From positions 35,093 to 99,092 of the forward strand of contig JBAUMC010000086.1 of NCBI GenBank assembly GCA_049578505.1: DNA of 64,000 nt, written 5' to 3'. This document shows positions 7,820-17,574 of the stretch, in pieces (position 1 is the stretch's first letter; every line of letters starts with the position of its first letter). Origin of the DNA: JAGVPT01 sp049578505. GTDB lineage: Bacteria; Bacteroidota; Ignavibacteria; UBA10030; UBA8401. The translations under genes and the position numbers were made by a program. The notes under the pieces were generated by a model. The model was given only the letters and a program-made list of their open reading frames with translations, was not told where the DNA came from and searched no databases.

Positions 7820-9046
7820 TTACGGTTTCAATAGTACCTTGAAAGCGTCACCTCGCCGAATCACTTCGAATGCCTCTTCGTACTGTTCCAACGGAAACTG
7901 ATGCGTGATGAACCCCGTGGCAAGGAACTTTTTGGCGAGCCCTGATTTCAGAATTTTCTCCATCTGAATCCACGTATCAAACACCCGCCGGCCGATAATC
8001 CCTTTAATGGTGAGACCTTTGAAAATGACGTCCTTAGCAAAATCAACAGGCATGGTGCCTGTCGGCAATCCGAGAAGCGAAAATGTGCCTCCCATCCGGA
8101 CCGCCTGAAACGCATCTTCATACGCCCGGTAACTCCCCGACATTTCGAAGACTGCGTCGACGCCGGATTGGTTTGTTTCTTTCATCACAACAGAATGGAA
8201 TCGAGCGCGTTCACCCGGCAGTGCCATGTCGAAACAATCGGTGGCGCCGTACAGCCTTGCCATTCGGAAGCGCCGCCCCTCGAGTTTTTCGTGTGAAAAC
8301 TCCCCATGGGAAGCATCGGTGACAAATATTTTTTTAGCACCTGCATATTTTGCCACGGCGGTCGCCATCATCCCTTGAACTCCGCACCCGAGCACGACCA
8401 CGTTTCGGCTTTTCACATCTACCGACATCACGGTGTGGGTCGCGTTACCGATTGCATCCATGAAGGCGATGATCTCAAGAGGAATCTCGTTCTTGTGGAA
8501 CAGAACCAGATTTCTCGCAGGTACCTTAACAAATTCCGCAAATGCGCCGTCGTCATGCACGCCTTTGATCACCGTATTGCGGCATACGTGTTTCTCTCCA
8601 AGCCTGCATTGGTAACACTTTCCGCAGGTTACGTGCATTTCCGCCGAGGCGTGGAAATATTCTCCCACCACAGGATAAAACTTCTTGCTTTTTGCAAACG
8701 TCGTTTCGGTTTCACCCCGTAAAAGCTTCTTCACCGCGGGGTTGGTCTTTGCCTTTGCAAAAATCATGTTCGCAATATGCCTTCTCGCGCCCGCGCCAGC
8801 ACCCACAATCCAACCAGAAAATTCGTGGCCGACAGTTACGGGATCGGTCAGCGCGCGCGACATTTCAACACGGAGCGAATCCTTCGCTGTGTAGATGCCG
8901 ACATCGGTGCCGCAGATGGCTCCTGCAAACACTTTAATGATCACATCGTCCGGTGATTCGACCTTGGGGATCGGTTTTTCAATAAGCTGAAACCCGGTCG
9001 TCCATTCTTTCCCCTCTACCGGCTTGCTTTTTGTTATTGCTTTCAT
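7820..9046 (-). CDS. tdh: Zinc-dependent L-threonine 3-dehydrogenase-like medium-chain dehydrogenase
   Basis: Oxidises L-threonine to 2-amino-3-ketobutyrate with NAD+. The catalytic zinc ligands are visible in GAICGTD and GHEF and the structural zinc cysteines in CGKCYQCRLGEKHVC. The Rossmann motif is VVLGCGVQGMMATAVAKYAGA. At about 408 residues it is longer than the usual 340-350: some 35 extra residues lie between GHEFSGWIVGAGAG and the structural zinc loop, including RHIANMIFAKAKTNPAVKKL. The ATG at 9046 is preferred to the GTG nine bases earlier. Location beside kbl argues for threonine as substrate; another sugar alcohol dehydrogenase remains possible. Confidence 0.82.
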   Translation of the reverse strand: MKAITKSKPVEGKEWTTGFQLIEKPIPKVESPDDVIIKVFAGAICGTDVGIYTAKDSLRVEMSRALTDPVTVGHEFSGWIVGAGAGARRHIANMIFAKAKTNPAVKKLLRGETETTFAKSKKFYPVVGEYFHASAEMHVTCGKCYQCRLGEKHVCRNTVIKGVHDDGAFAEFVKVPARNLVLFHKNEIPLEIIAFMDAIGNATHTVMSVDVKSRNVVVLGCGVQGMMATAVAKYAGAKKIFVTDASHGEFSHEKLEGRRFRMARLYGATDCFDMALPGERARFHSVVMKETNQSGVDAVFEMSGSYRAYEDAFQAVRMGGTFSLLGLPTGTMPVDFAKDVIFKGLTIKGIIGRRVFDTWIQMEKILKSGLAKKFLATGFITHQFPLEQYEEAFEVIRRGDAFKVLLKP

Positions 9047-9076
9047 AGCAGACACACATATATTTAAAAGAGATGT

Positions 9077-10432
9077 TTAACCCGATTTTTTCAAACGAAT
9101 GCTGAATGAACCATCCATCCCATGCTTATGCGTAAAGGTCTCAACATAACCGTCAGGCGTAACCAAGGCTGCGGCGACAAACCGCGCCGCAGGGTCGACG
9201 TCGAACTCTGGATGGTGTTCCAAAAATGACCTTATCATCCCGAAATTTTCTTCCGGCTCCGTTGTACAGGTGCTGTACACGAGTATGCCTCCCTGTTTCA
9301 CGAGCAATGCTGCGTTTTCAATCAGGCGCCGCTGGAGTACAACGAGGTCGCGAATATCTTCGGCCTCACGTTTAAGTTTCATGTCCGGCTTTTTCGCGAG
9401 CACTCCAAGCCCTGAACATGGAGTGTCGAGCAATACTTTATCAGCCGGTTCGGTTGAATATTCAGTGCTGTCTCCTGCGACAGTCTTTACGTTAGTAATG
9501 CCGAGGCGCTCGCAGCTCGCTTTCACTAAATTCAGCCTCGTGGAATATTTATCGATCGCCACCACCTCACCGCTGTTATTCAATGCTTCTCCGATAAAAG
9601 TCGTTTTCCCTCCGGGTGCAGAGCACAAGTCGATTACCCGGTCACCTTTTTGCACACCGAGCAATTGGCAAGCGATACCTGCACTCTCATCCTGCACCGA
9701 AAAAAATCCGCGGCGAAAAAGCTCCGTTTGCGAGATGTTGGAAAGATTAGACGTTTCAACGAAATTGTTCAAGTACTTCGATTTCTCAAAAACAACATTT
9801 TGGTTCCTGAGAAGTTCGAGGAAGTGCTCCACGGTGGTCTTCGAAGTATTAATGCGAAGTGAAAGCCTCGGGCGTTCGTTATTCGCCTGGAGCATTTTTT
9901 CCGTCTCGGCAAAGCCGAAACGATTCATCCAGCGGCGCACCACCCAGACCGGATGTGAATACATCACTGCCAGATACTGCCCGGCATCGATCGTAACGTC
10001 GGGGTAATGAATGCCATCAAGGTTGCGGATGATGTTGCGGAGAACTGCATTGACGAGGTTTGCCGCCTTTTCCCCGCGAATGCGCTTCACAAATTCAACC
10101 GCTTCGTTCACCGCGGCGTGATGAGGCACTTTGTCCAAAAACATAATCTGGTAAAGCGCTGCACGGAGTGCGTTCTTCACGGTAACTTCGGCTTTCGTAA
10201 AATTGCCGTGGAAAAATCCGTTGAGAACCCAATCCAGTTTCATTTGCCAGCGTAGCACGCCGTTCACGATTTCCGTCAGCAGCGATTTGTCGAGGTCATT
10301 GATCTCTTCGGAACGGAGTTCGGCTTCGAGGAGTTTATCCAGGTACGAATCTGCCCGTTCGACTCTATTGAGAATTTTGACTGCGCTTCCACGAACTCCG
10401 TGAAACAATAATTGCTTTTCTTCAACTTCCAT
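9077..10432 (-). CDS. rsmB: 16S rRNA (cytosine-967 C5) methyltransferase
   Basis: A 451-residue RsmB. The N-terminal 150 residues form a NusB-like RNA-binding domain (NALRAALYQIMFLDKVPHHA, AVNEAVEFVK). The Rossmann methyltransferase follows with the SAM-binding DLCSAPGGKTTFI and the two catalytic cysteines in DTPCSGLGVLAKKPD and YSTCTTEPEEN. It methylates C967 of 16S rRNA during ribosome assembly. The usual partners fmt and def are not adjacent; here it leads into the threonine genes 22 bases downstream. Confidence 0.95.
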   Translation of the reverse strand: MEVEEKQLLFHGVRGSAVKILNRVERADSYLDKLLEAELRSEEINDLDKSLLTEIVNGVLRWQMKLDWVLNGFFHGNFTKAEVTVKNALRAALYQIMFLDKVPHHAAVNEAVEFVKRIRGEKAANLVNAVLRNIIRNLDGIHYPDVTIDAGQYLAVMYSHPVWVVRRWMNRFGFAETEKMLQANNERPRLSLRINTSKTTVEHFLELLRNQNVVFEKSKYLNNFVETSNLSNISQTELFRRGFFSVQDESAGIACQLLGVQKGDRVIDLCSAPGGKTTFIGEALNNSGEVVAIDKYSTRLNLVKASCERLGITNVKTVAGDSTEYSTEPADKVLLDTPCSGLGVLAKKPDMKLKREAEDIRDLVVLQRRLIENAALLVKQGGILVYSTCTTEPEENFGMIRSFLEHHPEFDVDPAARFVAAALVTPDGYVETFTHKHGMDGSFSIRLKKSG

Positions 10433-10473
10433 TATGAGTATACTGGTTCGATGATTACCGTACGTGAGGAGGA

Positions 10474-11763
10474 TTAGTGCGGCCCGCTCCGTTGGTGTCT
10501 TTCTTCGTTTGTCAATTCAAATATTTTTTTAAAAAGGGCTTTTTCAGGCTCTGAAAGAGTGATCTTTCGCCGCGCCATGACATGCCGGGCAACTTCGACG
10601 GCGCGGCCGATGTCATACGTCGTGAATGATTGCCCCGATGTACCCCATGAGAACGACGGAACAAATTTCGGCGAAACACCTGCGCCAAAAATATTACTCG
10701 CAACGCCGATAACTGTCCCCGTATTAATGACCGAATTGATCGCGGTTTTCGTGTGGTCGCCGATGATCGCGCCGACAAATTGTGAACCGCTGTCTACCAT
10801 TTCGCCGTTAACATAAACTTTCACGTGCGAATAATTGTTTTTCAAATCACTGTTCGTGGTTCCCGCGCCAAGATTCACCCACTTGCCGACATACGAGTGT
10901 CCTAAAAATCCATCATGCTGCTTGTTCGAATACCCATGGATGATCGACGCCTCGACTTCGCCTCCTACTTTGCACATCGGGCCGATAGTCGTATCTTCGT
11001 AGATTTTCGCCCCCACTTTGATCATTGAACCGTCGCCGATGTACACCGGGCCAATAATCGTCGACTGCGGAAGGACCGTGACATTGTTCCCGATGTACAC
11101 CGGTCCTTCGCTCGCATCGATAACAACTCCGGGCTTCACAACCGAACCATTGCCGATAAAAATATTTTTTTTATTAATGCAGTAAACGCCCGGTGATAGC
11201 TTGCCAAGAACCTTCTTTCCTTTTACACCCTTCGACATGACCTTCCAATCAACAAGCAATTGCGCCCCGTTGTTGTTCACAAGCTCCCACGGATAACTTA
11301 TCATCTTCACATCGACTTCCCTTCTTGCTGTCCCTTCAAAGTCGGCAATAGAAAGAACATCCGGCATGACGTTTTTCCATCGGGCTAACTTTTCACCAGA
11401 TACGCGAGCGGCAACGACATGCTCGCCCTTTACATAAACGGTATTACCAACACCCTCCAATGGAACAGTCTTGACAAATTTCTCGTCAGCGATTACCCTT
11501 CCGTTAATAAACAGATACTCCTTCGAAGATATATTATTGACGCTATTTTTTGGATTTAGCAAACGCAGGCAGTCCGCGAGATACGCTCGGCATTGAAGTG
11601 CGACTGGAACAGTCCGATAGTGTCGTTCTATCTTCTCCCTTAGAGAGAAGATACCGCACTTCAAATCATACACTGGGCGGAAGTAAACGAGGGGAAGAAA
11701 CCGGGAGTAATAATTATCTTCGAAGATACAAATCTGTGTTGGCATCTGTTTACACAAAGCCAT
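10474..11763 (-). CDS. Bacteroidota-type GlmU-like sugar-1-phosphate nucleotidylyltransferase/acetyltransferase
   Basis: A 429-residue protein matching the alternative GlmU of Bacteroidota. The N-terminal half is a divergent nucleotidylyltransferase (ICIFEDNYYSRFLPLVYFRP). The C-terminal half is a left-handed beta-helix of hexapeptide repeats (IGNNVTVLPQSTIIGPVYIG, GPMCKVGGEVEASIIHGYSN, HSYVGKWVNLGAGTTNSDLK), as in acetyltransferases. The likely role is making UDP-GlcNAc for peptidoglycan and LPS together with GlmM, encoded 9 kb away. An ATG six codons in (11745), directly before PTQICIFED, may be the true start; neither has a strong ribosome site. Confidence 0.85.
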   Translation of the reverse strand: MALCKQMPTQICIFEDNYYSRFLPLVYFRPVYDLKCGIFSLREKIERHYRTVPVALQCRAYLADCLRLLNPKNSVNNISSKEYLFINGRVIADEKFVKTVPLEGVGNTVYVKGEHVVAARVSGEKLARWKNVMPDVLSIADFEGTARREVDVKMISYPWELVNNNGAQLLVDWKVMSKGVKGKKVLGKLSPGVYCINKKNIFIGNGSVVKPGVVIDASEGPVYIGNNVTVLPQSTIIGPVYIGDGSMIKVGAKIYEDTTIGPMCKVGGEVEASIIHGYSNKQHDGFLGHSYVGKWVNLGAGTTNSDLKNNYSHVKVYVNGEMVDSGSQFVGAIIGDHTKTAINSVINTGTVIGVASNIFGAGVSPKFVPSFSWGTSGQSFTTYDIGRAVEVARHVMARRKITLSEPEKALFKKIFELTNEERHQRSGPH

Positions 11764-11854
11764 CTGGTGAGAAAAGGTCCACGACCTTGTAAAGGTGCTA
11801 CGGAATTATATGCCCCCTGGGTGAAGAATTCTCCGTGAAAAACGCTGTTTGATT

Positions 11855-11894
11855 AAAGATAAAAAACGGAATGCATAAATCATACATTCCGTTT
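11855..11894 (-). terminator. Intrinsic terminator after rpmE
   Basis: The arms AAACGGAATG (11864-11873) and CATTCCGTTT (11885-11894) form a perfect 10-bp stem around an 11-base loop. Reading on the minus strand the stem is followed by a run of Ts (TTTTTTATC). It closes the rpmE transcript before the GlmU-like gene. Confidence 0.85.
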
Positions 11895-11927
11895 AATTTC
11901 GTATCAGCATAAAAAGCCCAGCAATTT

Positions 11928-12152
11928 TTATGCTGCCGGTTCCGCTGCCACCACTTTCTTTGCGTATTTCCTATTGTAGCGCTCTACACGTCCCGCCGAA
12001 TCGACCAGTTTCTGTTTGCCCGTATAATATGGGTGGCAATTCGAGCAAATTTCAAGGTGAATATTGCCGATAGTGGATCGGGTCTCGAACGTATTCCCGC
12101 AAATACACGTGACAACGGCTTTTTTGTAATCGGGGTGAATTCCTTTTTTCAT
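11928..12152 (-). CDS. rpmE: 50S ribosomal protein L31, zinc-binding type
   Basis: A 74-residue L31. It is the zinc-binding (C+) form: cysteines in VTCICGNTF and EICSNCHPYYTGKQK supply the metal ligands. The C-terminus ends in a lysine-rich tail and AAEPAA. It binds the large subunit near the central protuberance and bridges to the 30S. It is monocistronic, with an intrinsic terminator directly downstream. Confidence 0.97.
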   Translation of the reverse strand: MKKGIHPDYKKAVVTCICGNTFETRSTIGNIHLEICSNCHPYYTGKQKLVDSAGRVERYNRKYAKKVVAAEPAA

Positions 12153-12273
12153 TACATCCTCCGGTGGATCAAAAAATTGACTTTACTAAAGTACAAAATT
12201 CCTTCTTTATTTGCAACTGCATTTTAAAAGCAGGTTATCCTGAATATGAACAAATCTCTTAATTAAAAGTCCT

Positions 12274-12390
12274 GTCATGCCCGCCTGCCGAAGGCATCCC
12301 TTTGGGAAAAGCGGGCATCCACCTTTGATTGAAGACAAAAACATGGATTCTCGCCGAGTCGAATCCTCTCCCCGCGTCCGCGGGAACGAC
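12274..12390. repeat. Dispersed intergenic repeat of the GTCATnCC...GGAATCC type, copy 1
   Basis: Contains GTCATGCCCGC at one end and CCGCGGGAACGAC at the other, with internal hairpins GCCCGC.../GCGGGC and ATGGATTC. It belongs to the class of repeats that spuriously translate to V-I-P-A-K-A-G-I. A shorter copy lies at 17238-17301. An apparent 61-codon ORF over it is an artefact of the repeat. Confidence 0.75.
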
Positions 12391-12441
12391 AAACTCAGGC
12401 AATACGCTAAAGCAAATAAGCGGGATTAGAAAAATATATCT

Positions 12442-12969
12442 CTAAACCTTGTTCATTTTTTCATTGAACTCTTTCGATTTTCTCTTGGCGATGGTAAGGG
12501 TTTGCCATTGCTCGGATTTGAACATTTTTGCAAGAAAAACGATTTGCCCCACATGATAACTGATATGGGCCAAGCTCCGGTTTATAGCTTCAAGCACCGA
12601 ATGAGGCTCATTTCGTATGTTGATAATCTTTTCAAGATCACCCTCGGTTAATATTTCAAGAGTGCCAAACAAACATCGCCATGCTTTTTCCCAAGTCTGT
12701 AATAATTCTTTCTTATCAATCTTATCCATTTCAAATTCGCTGTCTCTGTTCCGCCACCCTTTTTCGCCATCAGTAGTCAAAAAATCTGTCCATCGGCTGA
12801 GCAAATTACCATTGACATGTTTAACGATAATGGCGATGCTATTGGACTCGGGTTCAGGCAGTCGGAAAAATTCTTCATCACTTATTTGCTCCATCGCTTT
12901 GTCCGCCAGGGTTTTGTATTGTCTAAAGATGCCAAGCGCGGATTCAATAGGATTGGTGCTGGTTTTCAT
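12442..12969 (-). CDS. DinB-like DUF1572 family protein
   Basis: A 175-residue protein of the DinB/YfiT four-helix superfamily, DUF1572 branch. The three histidines expected to bind a metal are visible in VKHVNGN near residue 51 and in HISYHVGQIVFLAK near residue 138. Related enzymes include metal-dependent thiol transferases that use bacillithiol or mycothiol, but no catalytic role can be read from this sequence. It is 41 bases downstream of the pirin gene on the same strand and probably cotranscribed. Confidence 0.82.
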   Translation of the reverse strand: MKTSTNPIESALGIFRQYKTLADKAMEQISDEEFFRLPEPESNSIAIIVKHVNGNLLSRWTDFLTTDGEKGWRNRDSEFEMDKIDKKELLQTWEKAWRCLFGTLEILTEGDLEKIINIRNEPHSVLEAINRSLAHISYHVGQIVFLAKMFKSEQWQTLTIAKRKSKEFNEKMNKV

Positions 12970-13010
12970 ATGCCTATTTCTTAAGGTCTTCTTTAAACGC
13001 GAACTCTTAC

Positions 13011-13916
13011 TTACCGATCTTTGATAAATGTTCCGTTGTGTAGTTCGGCGTATGCTTGCCGCAGTTCCTCATCCGTGTTCATCACAATCGGTCCGCTCCA
13101 GGCAACAGGTTCCTCAAGCGGCCTGCCCGACACCAGAAGAAATCTAATACCCGTTTCTCCTGCCTGAACTGTCACCTCGTCGCCATTGTCAAAAAGGACA
13201 AGCGATCGATTTCCGGCCACAGTGAGGTTCGCTTTACCGTCCGTTCCCACGACATCAGTTTGAATTGATGCTGGTTCGGAAGCATCTCGGAACCTACCTG
13301 TTCCCTCGAAGACGTAAGCGAACGCATTCCGATTTGTCTCGACCGGCAGGGTTTTTCGTTTTCCAGGCGGCACCCATACGTCGAGGTACCGCGGGTTTGC
13401 CGCGATCCCGTCAACCGGGCCCCTCTTCCCCCAGAAATCGCCGCAGACAATACGAACGCTGGTTCCATCGTCATCCACTATTTCAGGAATGTCGCGGGAC
13501 GTAACGTCCTGGTACCGCGGTTTCGTCATCTTGAGGTCTGCGGGAAGATTAGCCCACAACTGAAAACCGTGCATCCTCCCCCGCTCATCCCCCTTCGGCA
13601 TTTCCTGATGAAGGATGCCGCTTCCAGCGGTCATCCATTGCACATCCCCAGCACCAAGCGTACCGCTGTTTCCGAGACTGTCGCCGTGATTAACTGTGCC
13701 GGCGAGAACGTAGGTGATCGTCTCAATGCCCCGATGCGGGTGCCACGGAAATCCTGGAAGATAATCTTCCGGATGTTCGTTCCTGAAATCATCCAGCAAA
13801 AGAAACGGATCGAAATCGCCCGTTCTTCCAAAACCAAACGCGCGACGCAATCGTACTCCTGCACCTTCAATGGTTGGCTGGGCTTGAATAATTTGTCTCA
13901 CTGGCCGTATCGACAT
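13011..13916 (-). CDS. Pirin family protein
   Basis: A bicupin pirin of about 301 residues. The N-terminal cupin carries the metal-binding HPHRGIETITYVLAG and HGDSLGN, plus HQEMP further on; the C-terminal domain ends with LFLLVSGRPLEEPVAWSGPIVMNT-like features. Pirins bind Fe(II), and several bacterial ones have quercetin 2,3-dioxygenase activity or respond to oxidative stress. The ATG at 13916 with GGGAG just upstream is preferred to the GTG codon before it. Confidence 0.92.
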   Translation of the reverse strand: MSIRPVRQIIQAQPTIEGAGVRLRRAFGFGRTGDFDPFLLLDDFRNEHPEDYLPGFPWHPHRGIETITYVLAGTVNHGDSLGNSGTLGAGDVQWMTAGSGILHQEMPKGDERGRMHGFQLWANLPADLKMTKPRYQDVTSRDIPEIVDDDGTSVRIVCGDFWGKRGPVDGIAANPRYLDVWVPPGKRKTLPVETNRNAFAYVFEGTGRFRDASEPASIQTDVVGTDGKANLTVAGNRSLVLFDNGDEVTVQAGETGIRFLLVSGRPLEEPVAWSGPIVMNTDEELRQAYAELHNGTFIKDR

Positions 13917-14137
13917 CACTTCTCCCTTTGCTTGTAATCCAATGGCAAAAAAGTGTTAATATTTATGTGGATTCAAAATAAATCGCTAGAAGTGTTAACA
14001 AAAGAGCGACAGCAATCGTTTCCTGAATCATGAGACTTGAATGGCGTCGATATCCGCGTTATCCGATTCCTAAAATCCATGCGATCAACAAATATCAGCA
14101 GGACTCTCCCTGAGGGCAAATGGGTTTTGTTTAACGT

Positions 14138-16867
14138 TTACTTGATGATGATGAATTTTTTGGTATATGACTTTAGCCCATGATAAGCAAAGAAATAAAT
14201 GCCGGCTGCCAAATTCCTTGTCTGGAATCGTGCGCTATAGGTACCGGGCGCTTTTATGCCGTTTTCGACCTCAGCAATTTTTTGACCGAGAATATTGTAT
14301 ACGGCAATTGTGACTTTCGTCTGTTGAGTGATCTCATATTGGAGGGTTACTGTCTGAGAGGTGGGGTTTGGATACACTGAAGAGTTATTATCATTCAAGA
14401 GAGGAGGGGGTTGAAAATTAAGCTGGTTCATCCGTTGTATGTTTGCATAGATATCGTACCCAAAGTCAGGATTCTGCATGGTTTCATAGCACATGAGAAG
14501 GCTGTCGCCAAAAACATCTGCATGATATGCATTGTAGGCACCCCACACAGAGTATGTGTACGGAGAAAAGGTGTGAAGATTGAACGGATAATACGCGCAC
14601 GCATCGTCGTCAAAAAAGATGGCATGAATCTCGTTGTATGAATTCCATGAAACCAGCGCCTTTCTATTATCAAATTTGATGATTTGTACGTCGGTCTGGA
14701 TATCATTAATGGAAAATGAATCTGCCATCGTGCCATTACTAGAAGGGTAAACCCTATGCATGCTCATTCTAAAGTTATAGCCGGTTGTATCGAACTCGGT
14801 CCAAGCAAAAACCAGATTGCTGTCGTCATCAATCCGGCATGCGCCTTGATCAAGCGTCCAATGATCCGGGATTCTGGCAACAGCCAGTGTATCACGGATG
14901 ACATTCCCTCCAGCGTCAAGAATCATTGCCTTTAACGTATTTCCCGGCGTCGACGTCTGATAATTGTAATCGGCCCACATTACAAGAGTATTAAAAGCTT
15001 TGTTGGTTGATACGCCAATAATATATTTGGGGGATTGATAAGAGGATGTGAAGATCGGTAACTGCGCATTGATCGACGCCAAGTCCTGGTTGAATTGCTG
15101 AGCATAAATAGTCGAGGAAACGTTGGGGTACCAACATAAAAAGATATTGCCGTCATCATTTTCCTGAGCCACATTTTTCATCTGGTCATAATCATAATAA
15201 TAGCCAGCTGTTATCCATTTATTCCGGCCGTCCAAAACCCCTGATGAAGAGACTTTTTGCAGAACCAAATTCCTCGTTGAGTAATCGCCCCCGGCAAACG
15301 ATACGAGAAAATTACCTTCACGATCATGTACAACTGCGGGAGCTGAAATCCATTGAATAGTGTCCGGATCGCTGATCAAAATATTGGCGGAAACCGGAGT
15401 GCCAGACGCATCCAGCACTTGTCCATACAGCTCGTGATATCCATTCCGTTGATCTTCCCAAACCACCAATGACGCTCCAAATTGATTGTACCCAACCACG
15501 GGGTTTGTTTGCCAGGCGCTACAGTCATCATCTGCTGCTTTCACTGATGCTCCGATCGCCGTGAAGGATGTGTCAAATGCCTGTAACATCACGTCCTCTT
15601 GAGTACGGTCGTATCCACCGTAGACCAAAAATAATCGGTCGAACAGAGCTTTTGAGAGTCTCGGATATGACCACCACGGTATGGTCGTGGAGAAAGAAAG
15701 GGGTGTCGCGGCCTTTAGAATTTGCCCATCAGTCGATACAATTTCTCCGTACCCCTGATCGCTAAACCAAGTGAGAAAGAATCTGTTCTCATTATCTGAA
15801 GAAGCGACGTATGTGGTCGCGTAATTTGGTAAGGAAGATAAAGTTGACGGGGCAGTTACAAAACCGCTGTCAGCACGGAGAATTCTGGCGGAGAAACCAT
15901 AGGTTGTCCCCCATAGAAAAAGAAAGTGCCCATCCTTTGTACTAGTGAGTGTCGGAAAATAGAGGTCGCTCGAATCGGAAGGGTTGCTGACAAGCATGGG
16001 CTGAGAATAAAGATTCCCAATCAAATTCACTGCCTGGAATACAATTCTTGAATGCCCGTTCAAATAACTGCTCCATACAACAACGCACCGTCCTGAACCG
16101 TCTGAAGCAATTCGGTCATCCCATCCGATGCTGCTCACATTGGCATTTCCAGTTACATCAAGAGGCCATTGGTCAGTTATAGGAATTCCATCCTTGTTAA
16201 AAGCTCTACAATATGGAATTTGTGTCTGGCAGCATGAAACATCGGCAATCCATGTTACAAAAATATTCCCCGATGAATCGACTGCGGCAGAAGGGTTGTT
16301 TGTATTGGTCGCATACAGTTGATTCGCTGTGAGATTTTGACCAATTAACTCGCCCGAAGCAGAGATACGTTGAAATCTGATATCATAACCTGAGCCTGCC
16401 CATAGGACAATATATTCATGAGATGTTCTATTGTAAGCAATATGAGGCTCTGAATTCCAATTGGCATCCTGGTCCGACACAGAGATCATCAGACCGACAC
16501 GGTTCCCTTTGTTATCAAAAAGTTGCGCATTGACTTGCCGGTCACCCGCTCGGTCATCATTCCAAGCACACATAAATCCACCCACAGAATCACTGGCGAT
16601 GTTAATCTGGTGTTGATCACTTCCATATTCACCGCAACCGGTATTGACGACGAAATCCTGCTTAATTTTCACAAAAGAGTGGTATTGAAGGGTATCGAAT
16701 TTTGTTTTTGAGAGGACTTGTCCCGACTTCTGCGATAGCAGGCGGAAAGACTTCGGGTAATGCAATTCTTGGCTGGCATTACGTTGTGAAACCGCTGCTG
16801 AAGAGGAAAAAAGAAGGATAAAAATTGAAGGAAGAAGACTCGTTTTTACAAATTTGTGACGATTCAT
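14138..16867 (-). CDS. Large secreted protein with type IX sorting domain
   Basis: A 909-residue secreted protein. Residues 1-27 are a signal peptide (SIFILLFSSSAAVS). The body is built of repeated blade-like units with recurring patterns such as NAQLFDNKGNRVG, QRISASGELIG and GQVLDASGTPVS, each followed by an aromatic W-x-D or W-x-S element, suggesting a beta-propeller. The last 80 residues are a type IX sorting domain (SSVYPNPTSQTVTLQYEI, YNILGQKIAEV, GIYFFAY, KKFIIIK). It should be exported by Sec, moved across the outer membrane by T9SS and released or surface-anchored. No enzymatic motif is recognised. Confidence 0.87.
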   Translation of the reverse strand: MNRHKFVKTSLLPSIFILLFSSSAAVSQRNASQELHYPKSFRLLSQKSGQVLSKTKFDTLQYHSFVKIKQDFVVNTGCGEYGSDQHQINIASDSVGGFMCAWNDDRAGDRQVNAQLFDNKGNRVGLMISVSDQDANWNSEPHIAYNRTSHEYIVLWAGSGYDIRFQRISASGELIGQNLTANQLYATNTNNPSAAVDSSGNIFVTWIADVSCCQTQIPYCRAFNKDGIPITDQWPLDVTGNANVSSIGWDDRIASDGSGRCVVVWSSYLNGHSRIVFQAVNLIGNLYSQPMLVSNPSDSSDLYFPTLTSTKDGHFLFLWGTTYGFSARILRADSGFVTAPSTLSSLPNYATTYVASSDNENRFFLTWFSDQGYGEIVSTDGQILKAATPLSFSTTIPWWSYPRLSKALFDRLFLVYGGYDRTQEDVMLQAFDTSFTAIGASVKAADDDCSAWQTNPVVGYNQFGASLVVWEDQRNGYHELYGQVLDASGTPVSANILISDPDTIQWISAPAVVHDREGNFLVSFAGGDYSTRNLVLQKVSSSGVLDGRNKWITAGYYYDYDQMKNVAQENDDGNIFLCWYPNVSSTIYAQQFNQDLASINAQLPIFTSSYQSPKYIIGVSTNKAFNTLVMWADYNYQTSTPGNTLKAMILDAGGNVIRDTLAVARIPDHWTLDQGACRIDDDSNLVFAWTEFDTTGYNFRMSMHRVYPSSNGTMADSFSINDIQTDVQIIKFDNRKALVSWNSYNEIHAIFFDDDACAYYPFNLHTFSPYTYSVWGAYNAYHADVFGDSLLMCYETMQNPDFGYDIYANIQRMNQLNFQPPPLLNDNNSSVYPNPTSQTVTLQYEITQQTKVTIAVYNILGQKIAEVENGIKAPGTYSARFQTRNLAAGIYFFAYHGLKSYTKKFIIIK

Positions 16868-17574
16868 AGCGCCCCGCTCAGTGTGTGGTATATTACGGTA
16901 CCATGAAAGGTTTTCTTAATCCGTACCACAATCAAAACTTCTTCATTACTCGATCGGGAGGTCAAGCAGATATTGGGGAAAAAGCAAAGCGGCAGTTACT
17001 CGAGCACAGCCAGGTGTGTTTTGATAAATGGAATGAGTTACTACTCTTGAAGTCGTGCGCCAAATCCCCATATCTCATATCCCGAGAAGTATGCATTCCG
17101 GTCACCCTGCCGGCGATTCTAGAAACAGAACCTGCACGTAAGTGGGATTGAACAACCCTTCGCCGACAGTGTAAACAGAAAAAAATCTAAAATCAAGTGG
17201 GCTGATCCTTGAGCAGTGGTATACTTTGAAAGTAAATGTCATTCCGGCGAAAGCCGGAATCCATTTAGGTAGGCCTGGATGTCCGCTTTCGCGGTCATGA
17301 CAATTCCTTTTCTATCTTGAATACGCAAAGTAGCCCACTGCCGATCCTTGGTTCTGGCCTTTGTACTCCTTGAATTCTGTTCAGCTGTCTAGAACTAAAA
17401 ATTACAAAATGCGAATCGGCTGACAATACCCCGACGTCATTGTTATCTATCTTTTTTCAAAAATTCCGTTGTCGAGCATCGCTGGGAAGAGTATCAGAGC
17501 TCTGGATCATAACCCGCACTTTTCCGGTCCAAGCGACAAATAACGAAGTTGAAGTCGATAAATCTGGTTGAAAG
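16868..17574. other. Intergenic region with one repeat
   Basis: About 700 bases between the T9SS cargo gene and the second DinB-like gene. It contains the dispersed repeat at 17238-17301. A plus-strand 88-codon frame at 16885-17151 has no recognisable domain, and I do not call it a gene. No promoter or terminator is convincing here. Confidence 0.5.
17238..17301. repeat. Dispersed intergenic repeat of the GTCATTCC type, copy 2
   Basis: Starts GTCATTCCGGCGAAAGCCGG, a perfect short hairpin, and ends GTCCGCTTTCGCGGTCATGAC, the mirrored end. It has the same architecture as 12274-12390: GTCAT at both outer ends and a TGGAT core. Confidence 0.75.

Noticed and set aside
12207..12392. 61-codon minus-strand ORF with basic, Arg-rich sequence
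   Set aside because: It coincides with the dispersed GTCAT-ended repeat, and its composition is what such repeats give in any frame; no start site or homology supports it.
16885..17151. 88-codon plus-strand ORF in the 700-base gap after the T9SS gene
   Set aside because: No recognisable domain and no convincing ribosome site; the sequence context is intergenic.
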